Of a DNA stretch of 8,942 bases, positions 6,890-8,942 are shown piece by piece. The stretch is from Phycisphaerales bacterium (GTDB lineage Bacteria > Planctomycetota > Phycisphaerae > Sedimentisphaerales > Anaerohalosphaeraceae), in assembly GCA_011053245.1 (NCBI GenBank), contig DRGS01000190.1, positions 1 through 8,942 of the forward strand, in the 5' to 3' direction. How positions within the stretch are numbered: position 1 is the stretch's first letter; every line of letters starts with the position of its first letter. The position numbers and the translations under genes were made by a program. Under the pieces are notes generated by a model. That model was not told the DNA's origin, made no database searches, and saw only the letters and a program-made list of their open reading frames with translations.

Positions 6890-8173
6890 ATGAAGAAGAA
6901 ATCAAAACAACAAATTGAGCGGGACTCGGAGCTTTACCAGATCACTACGATGGTTGCGGGTAAATATGCCCTTGCCGATGTTCTGGGCCGATTAGCGGAA
7001 GCGGCGGTGCGGATCACTAAGACCAAGGCATGTTCGATCCGGCTGCTGGATGAGGACAGCGACGAGTTGAGTATGCGGAGTACGTTCGGTTTGAGCGACG
7101 AGTATCGCAACAAGGGCCCGGTCTCGAAAGAGGATCCTGTAATTAAGGCCGCTTTCGAGGGGCAGGAGATCGTTCTGGACGATATGCGTGTGGACGGCCG
7201 GGTCAAGTACCCGGAGGCTGCGGCTAAGGAGGGACTAATAAGTCAGCTTACGGTTGCGATGAGCTTTCGTAATAATCCTATCGGGGTTTTGCGTTTGTAC
7301 AGTCCGAAGCCGAACCGTTTCGATGAGGATGCTCGTGCGATCGCCCGGCTTGTCGCAAGCCAGTGCGCGGTGGCGATAACGAATGCAAGGCTCTACGCTG
7401 AGGCGGTGGAAGGAGCTCGTATGGCTGAGCAGATGAGGCTGGCGGCGGTCATACAAAGACGGATGATCCCGGATAAGCTGCCGTGTCTTTGCGGGTTGGA
7501 TATGGCGGCGATCTATAAACCATGCTTCCAGATCGGCGGGGATCTGTATGATTTTATTCAGCTTGACGAGCATACGGTTGCGGTGGCGATCGCCGATGTG
7601 ATAGGTAAGGGGATACCGGCTGCGATGATGATGAGTATGTTCCGTGGTACGATCAGGGCCTATGCCGACGGCGGGTACGGGCGGCACTCGCTGGGGGACA
7701 TCGTAGCTAAGCTCAATAAGGTTGCCTGCCGCGAGTGCAGGGACGGTGAGTTCATTACGCTGTTCGTAGCGAGGATAGATACGAAGGAAATGACGGTTAC
7801 ATACTGCAACTGCGGCCATGAGCCGGGGCTGCTTTTTCGGGGCGATGACGTTATCGAACTTGATGCGGGCGGACTGGTTCTTGGGGTTCTGGAAGATGCC
7901 GAGTATGAGATCGGCAACATTTCGCTTAAAGAAGACGACTGTTTGCTGATGTATACGGACGGACTTATCGACGCGGCGAATTTTGAAGGCGATTTTTGGG
8001 GTAAGGAGCGGCTGCTAAAAACCGCGAAGGCACACTTAAAGTATAATGCCGATAAGATGATACGGAGCATATTGCGGTATAGGCGGAGGTTCGTAGGCCT
8101 TGCACCACAGATCGACGATACGAGTATCGTTGCGATAAGGATCGATGAGAATGTAAATGCAGGTGGGAACTAA
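6890..8173 (+). CDS. GAF domain / SpoIIE-RsbU-type PP2C serine phosphatase
   Basis: A 427-residue soluble signalling protein with no signal or membrane segment. A GAF sensor domain (about 20-165) contains SIRLLDEDSDEL and IGVLRLYSP. A helical, coiled-coil-like linker (about 166-195, ARLYAEAVEGARMAEQM.LAAVIQRRMIP) leads to a PP2C-type phosphatase domain (about 203-420). Metal-binding motifs are present: GGDLYDF (Asp218), ADVIGKGIPAAM (Asp236), YTDGLIDA (Asp357) and the terminal DDTSI (Asp409, Asp410). The usual NAGH appears as NCGH (307-310). The family dephosphorylates phosphoserine on STAS anti-anti-sigma proteins in partner-switching pathways. No STAS protein, anti-sigma kinase or sigma factor gene is visible here, so its partner is encoded elsewhere. 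The GAF ligand is unknown. It is the first gene of the run leading into cmk, which begins 3 nt after its stop. Confidence 0.92.
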   Translation: MKKKSKQQIERDSELYQITTMVAGKYALADVLGRLAEAAVRITKTKACSIRLLDEDSDELSMRSTFGLSDEYRNKGPVSKEDPVIKAAFEGQEIVLDDMRVDGRVKYPEAAAKEGLISQLTVAMSFRNNPIGVLRLYSPKPNRFDEDARAIARLVASQCAVAITNARLYAEAVEGARMAEQMRLAAVIQRRMIPDKLPCLCGLDMAAIYKPCFQIGGDLYDFIQLDEHTVAVAIADVIGKGIPAAMMMSMFRGTIRAYADGGYGRHSLGDIVAKLNKVACRECRDGEFITLFVARIDTKEMTVTYCNCGHEPGLLFRGDDVIELDAGGLVLGVLEDAEYEIGNISLKEDDCLLMYTDGLIDAANFEGDFWGKERLLKTAKAHLKYNADKMIRSILRYRRRFVGLAPQIDDTSIVAIRIDENVNAGGN

Positions 8174-8176
8174 CAG

Positions 8177-8836
8177 ATGGTAATAACGATTGACGGTCCT
8201 GCGGGCAGTGGTAAGAGTACGATCGCTCAACTTGTTGCTGAGCGTTTAGGCGCCGGGTTTCTCGATACGGGGGCGATGTACCGGGCGGTTACGCTTGCGG
8301 CGATGCGCAGCGGAGTTGATCTTACGAATGAAGACGAGCTTGCCAAAGTTATGGATGGCAATGAGTTTCGGTTTGCCATTACGGATTCGCATACGCAAGT
8401 TACCATCAACGGCGTCGATGAAACGGAGGCTATCAGGGATCCGGAGGTTACGGTCAATGTGAAATATATCGCTTCTTCGCCGAAGCTGCGGGCCAAGCTG
8501 GTTGAGATGCAGCGGAGTCTGGCTGGGTATCTTGAAAAGATCGTTACCGAGGGCAGGGACCAGGGGACGGTTGCTTTTGCCGATGCGGATTTCAAATTCT
8601 TTCTTGTCGCTGATCTTGCCGAGAGGGCACGCAGGAGACAGGCACAGCTTAAAGAAAATGGTACGGAAGTCGATCTTGAGAAACTGAAGGAACAGATCGT
8701 GCAAAGAGACGCATCCGATGAAGCCAGAGAGATCGGGCCTTTGGTCTGTGCAGAAGACGCGATCACTATCGACACAACGGAATTGAATATCGAACAGGTA
8801 ATTGAAAAAATACTCGGGTGTATCCGGGGAAGCTAA
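8177..8836 (+). CDS. cmk: Cytidylate kinase
   Basis: A 219-residue cytoplasmic kinase that phosphorylates CMP and dCMP with ATP in pyrimidine nucleotide supply. Residues 1-14 hold the P-loop (IDGPAGSGKST), followed by LDTGAMYRAVTL, the NMP-binding insert, EGRDQGTVAF (matching the DGRDMGT region of E. coli Cmk), the LID-like Arg-rich ERARRRQ, and QRDASDEAREIGPL. The length is normal for the family. ATG8177 is the only sensible start since the P-loop begins a few residues in. A weak purine-rich site (AGGTGGGA, 8161-8168) overlaps the end of the phosphatase gene, whose stop is 3 nt before this start. Tight spacing suggests co-transcription and translational coupling. The downstream plsC-like gene follows after 14 bases, an order seen in several bacterial groups. 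Confidence 0.97.
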   Translation: MVITIDGPAGSGKSTIAQLVAERLGAGFLDTGAMYRAVTLAAMRSGVDLTNEDELAKVMDGNEFRFAITDSHTQVTINGVDETEAIRDPEVTVNVKYIASSPKLRAKLVEMQRSLAGYLEKIVTEGRDQGTVAFADADFKFFLVADLAERARRRQAQLKENGTEVDLEKLKEQIVQRDASDEAREIGPLVCAEDAITIDTTELNIEQVIEKILGCIRGS

Positions 8837-8850
8837 AGGACACAATAAAA

Positions 8851-8942
8851 ATGTGGTATACGTTTTTCAAGAATTTATCTTTTTGTTTTTTTTACTGGCC
8901 CCACAAGGTTACGATCTATGGAAGAGAGAATGTACCTATGGA
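8851..8942 (+). CDS. plsC: 1-acyl-sn-glycerol-3-phosphate acyltransferase (PlsC-like), 3'-truncated
   Basis: Only the first 30 codons are in the window. The peptide has an aromatic, hydrophobic start (FFKNLSFCFFYWP) followed by VTIYGRENVPM. That matches the segment just before the catalytic HX4D block of lysophosphatidate acyltransferases, where V.G.ENVP is typical. The HX4D motif itself would lie beyond the window. AAAGGA (8835-8840) lies ten bases before ATG8851 and overlaps the cmk stop. Position after cmk supports the call, since cmk-plsC is a recurring gene pair. The enzyme would make phosphatidic acid at the inner membrane. The identification rests on a short peptide plus context. Confidence 0.72.
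   Translation, partial: MWYTFFKNLSFCFFYWPHKVTIYGRENVPM

Noticed and set aside
8227..8845. Overlapping antisense frames in cmk
   Set aside because: No family motifs; cmk on the plus strand explains the region completely.
8880..8893. T5-G-T8 run as a terminator or frameshift in the PlsC-like gene
   Set aside because: No hairpin precedes it, and the frame runs through intact to the conserved GRENVP segment, so it simply encodes a Phe-rich stretch.

Overview
The window looks like part of a Planctomycetota genome, probably Phycisphaerae-like. The best clues are in the large minus-strand gene: a DNRLRE domain, paired Cys-rich repeats of the GACC..DG.C..GG.Y.G.G..C type, and a single dockerin-like tail (GDINRDGIVDLLDL). 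The genes around it are housekeeping or central-metabolism genes that fit such a bacterium. The placement comes from motif recognition alone.

Layout from left to right. Positions 1-46 are an inverted copy of 245-290 and look like a chimeric contig end, not genome sequence. A 5'-truncated pyruvate, phosphate dikinase gene (ppdK, +) follows and ends at a clear hairpin terminator. Converging on it is a large secreted CotA/bilirubin-oxidase-type multicopper oxidase gene (-), with a perfect-consensus promoter and a strong ribosome binding site. A short divergent regulatory region separates this from a tRNA-His(GTG) gene. An aldo/keto reductase with a C-terminal two-cluster ferredoxin module lies 31 bp after the tRNA. 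A small acylphosphatase gene (-) overlaps the reductase gene tail to tail. Divergent from it begins a plus-strand run: a GAF-SpoIIE/RsbU-type serine phosphatase, cytidylate kinase (cmk, 3 nt later) and the first 30 codons of a PlsC-like acyltransferase, which runs off the window.

Functionally, PPDK links pyruvate and PEP, the reductase is a cytoplasmic Fe-S redox enzyme, and cmk-plsC is a common nucleotide/phospholipid housekeeping pair with a signalling phosphatase placed in front. The multicopper oxidase stands apart as an exported, O2-dependent, multi-domain protein with its own promoter.

No mobile element, CRISPR array or obvious defence system is visible. The most notable features are the oxidase's domain architecture, the near-leaderless look of the divergent acyP/phosphatase pair, and the tRNA-reductase junction. 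Intergenic stretches over 70 bp (2449-2520, 5050-5297, 6806-6889) are covered by the terminator and promoter entries.
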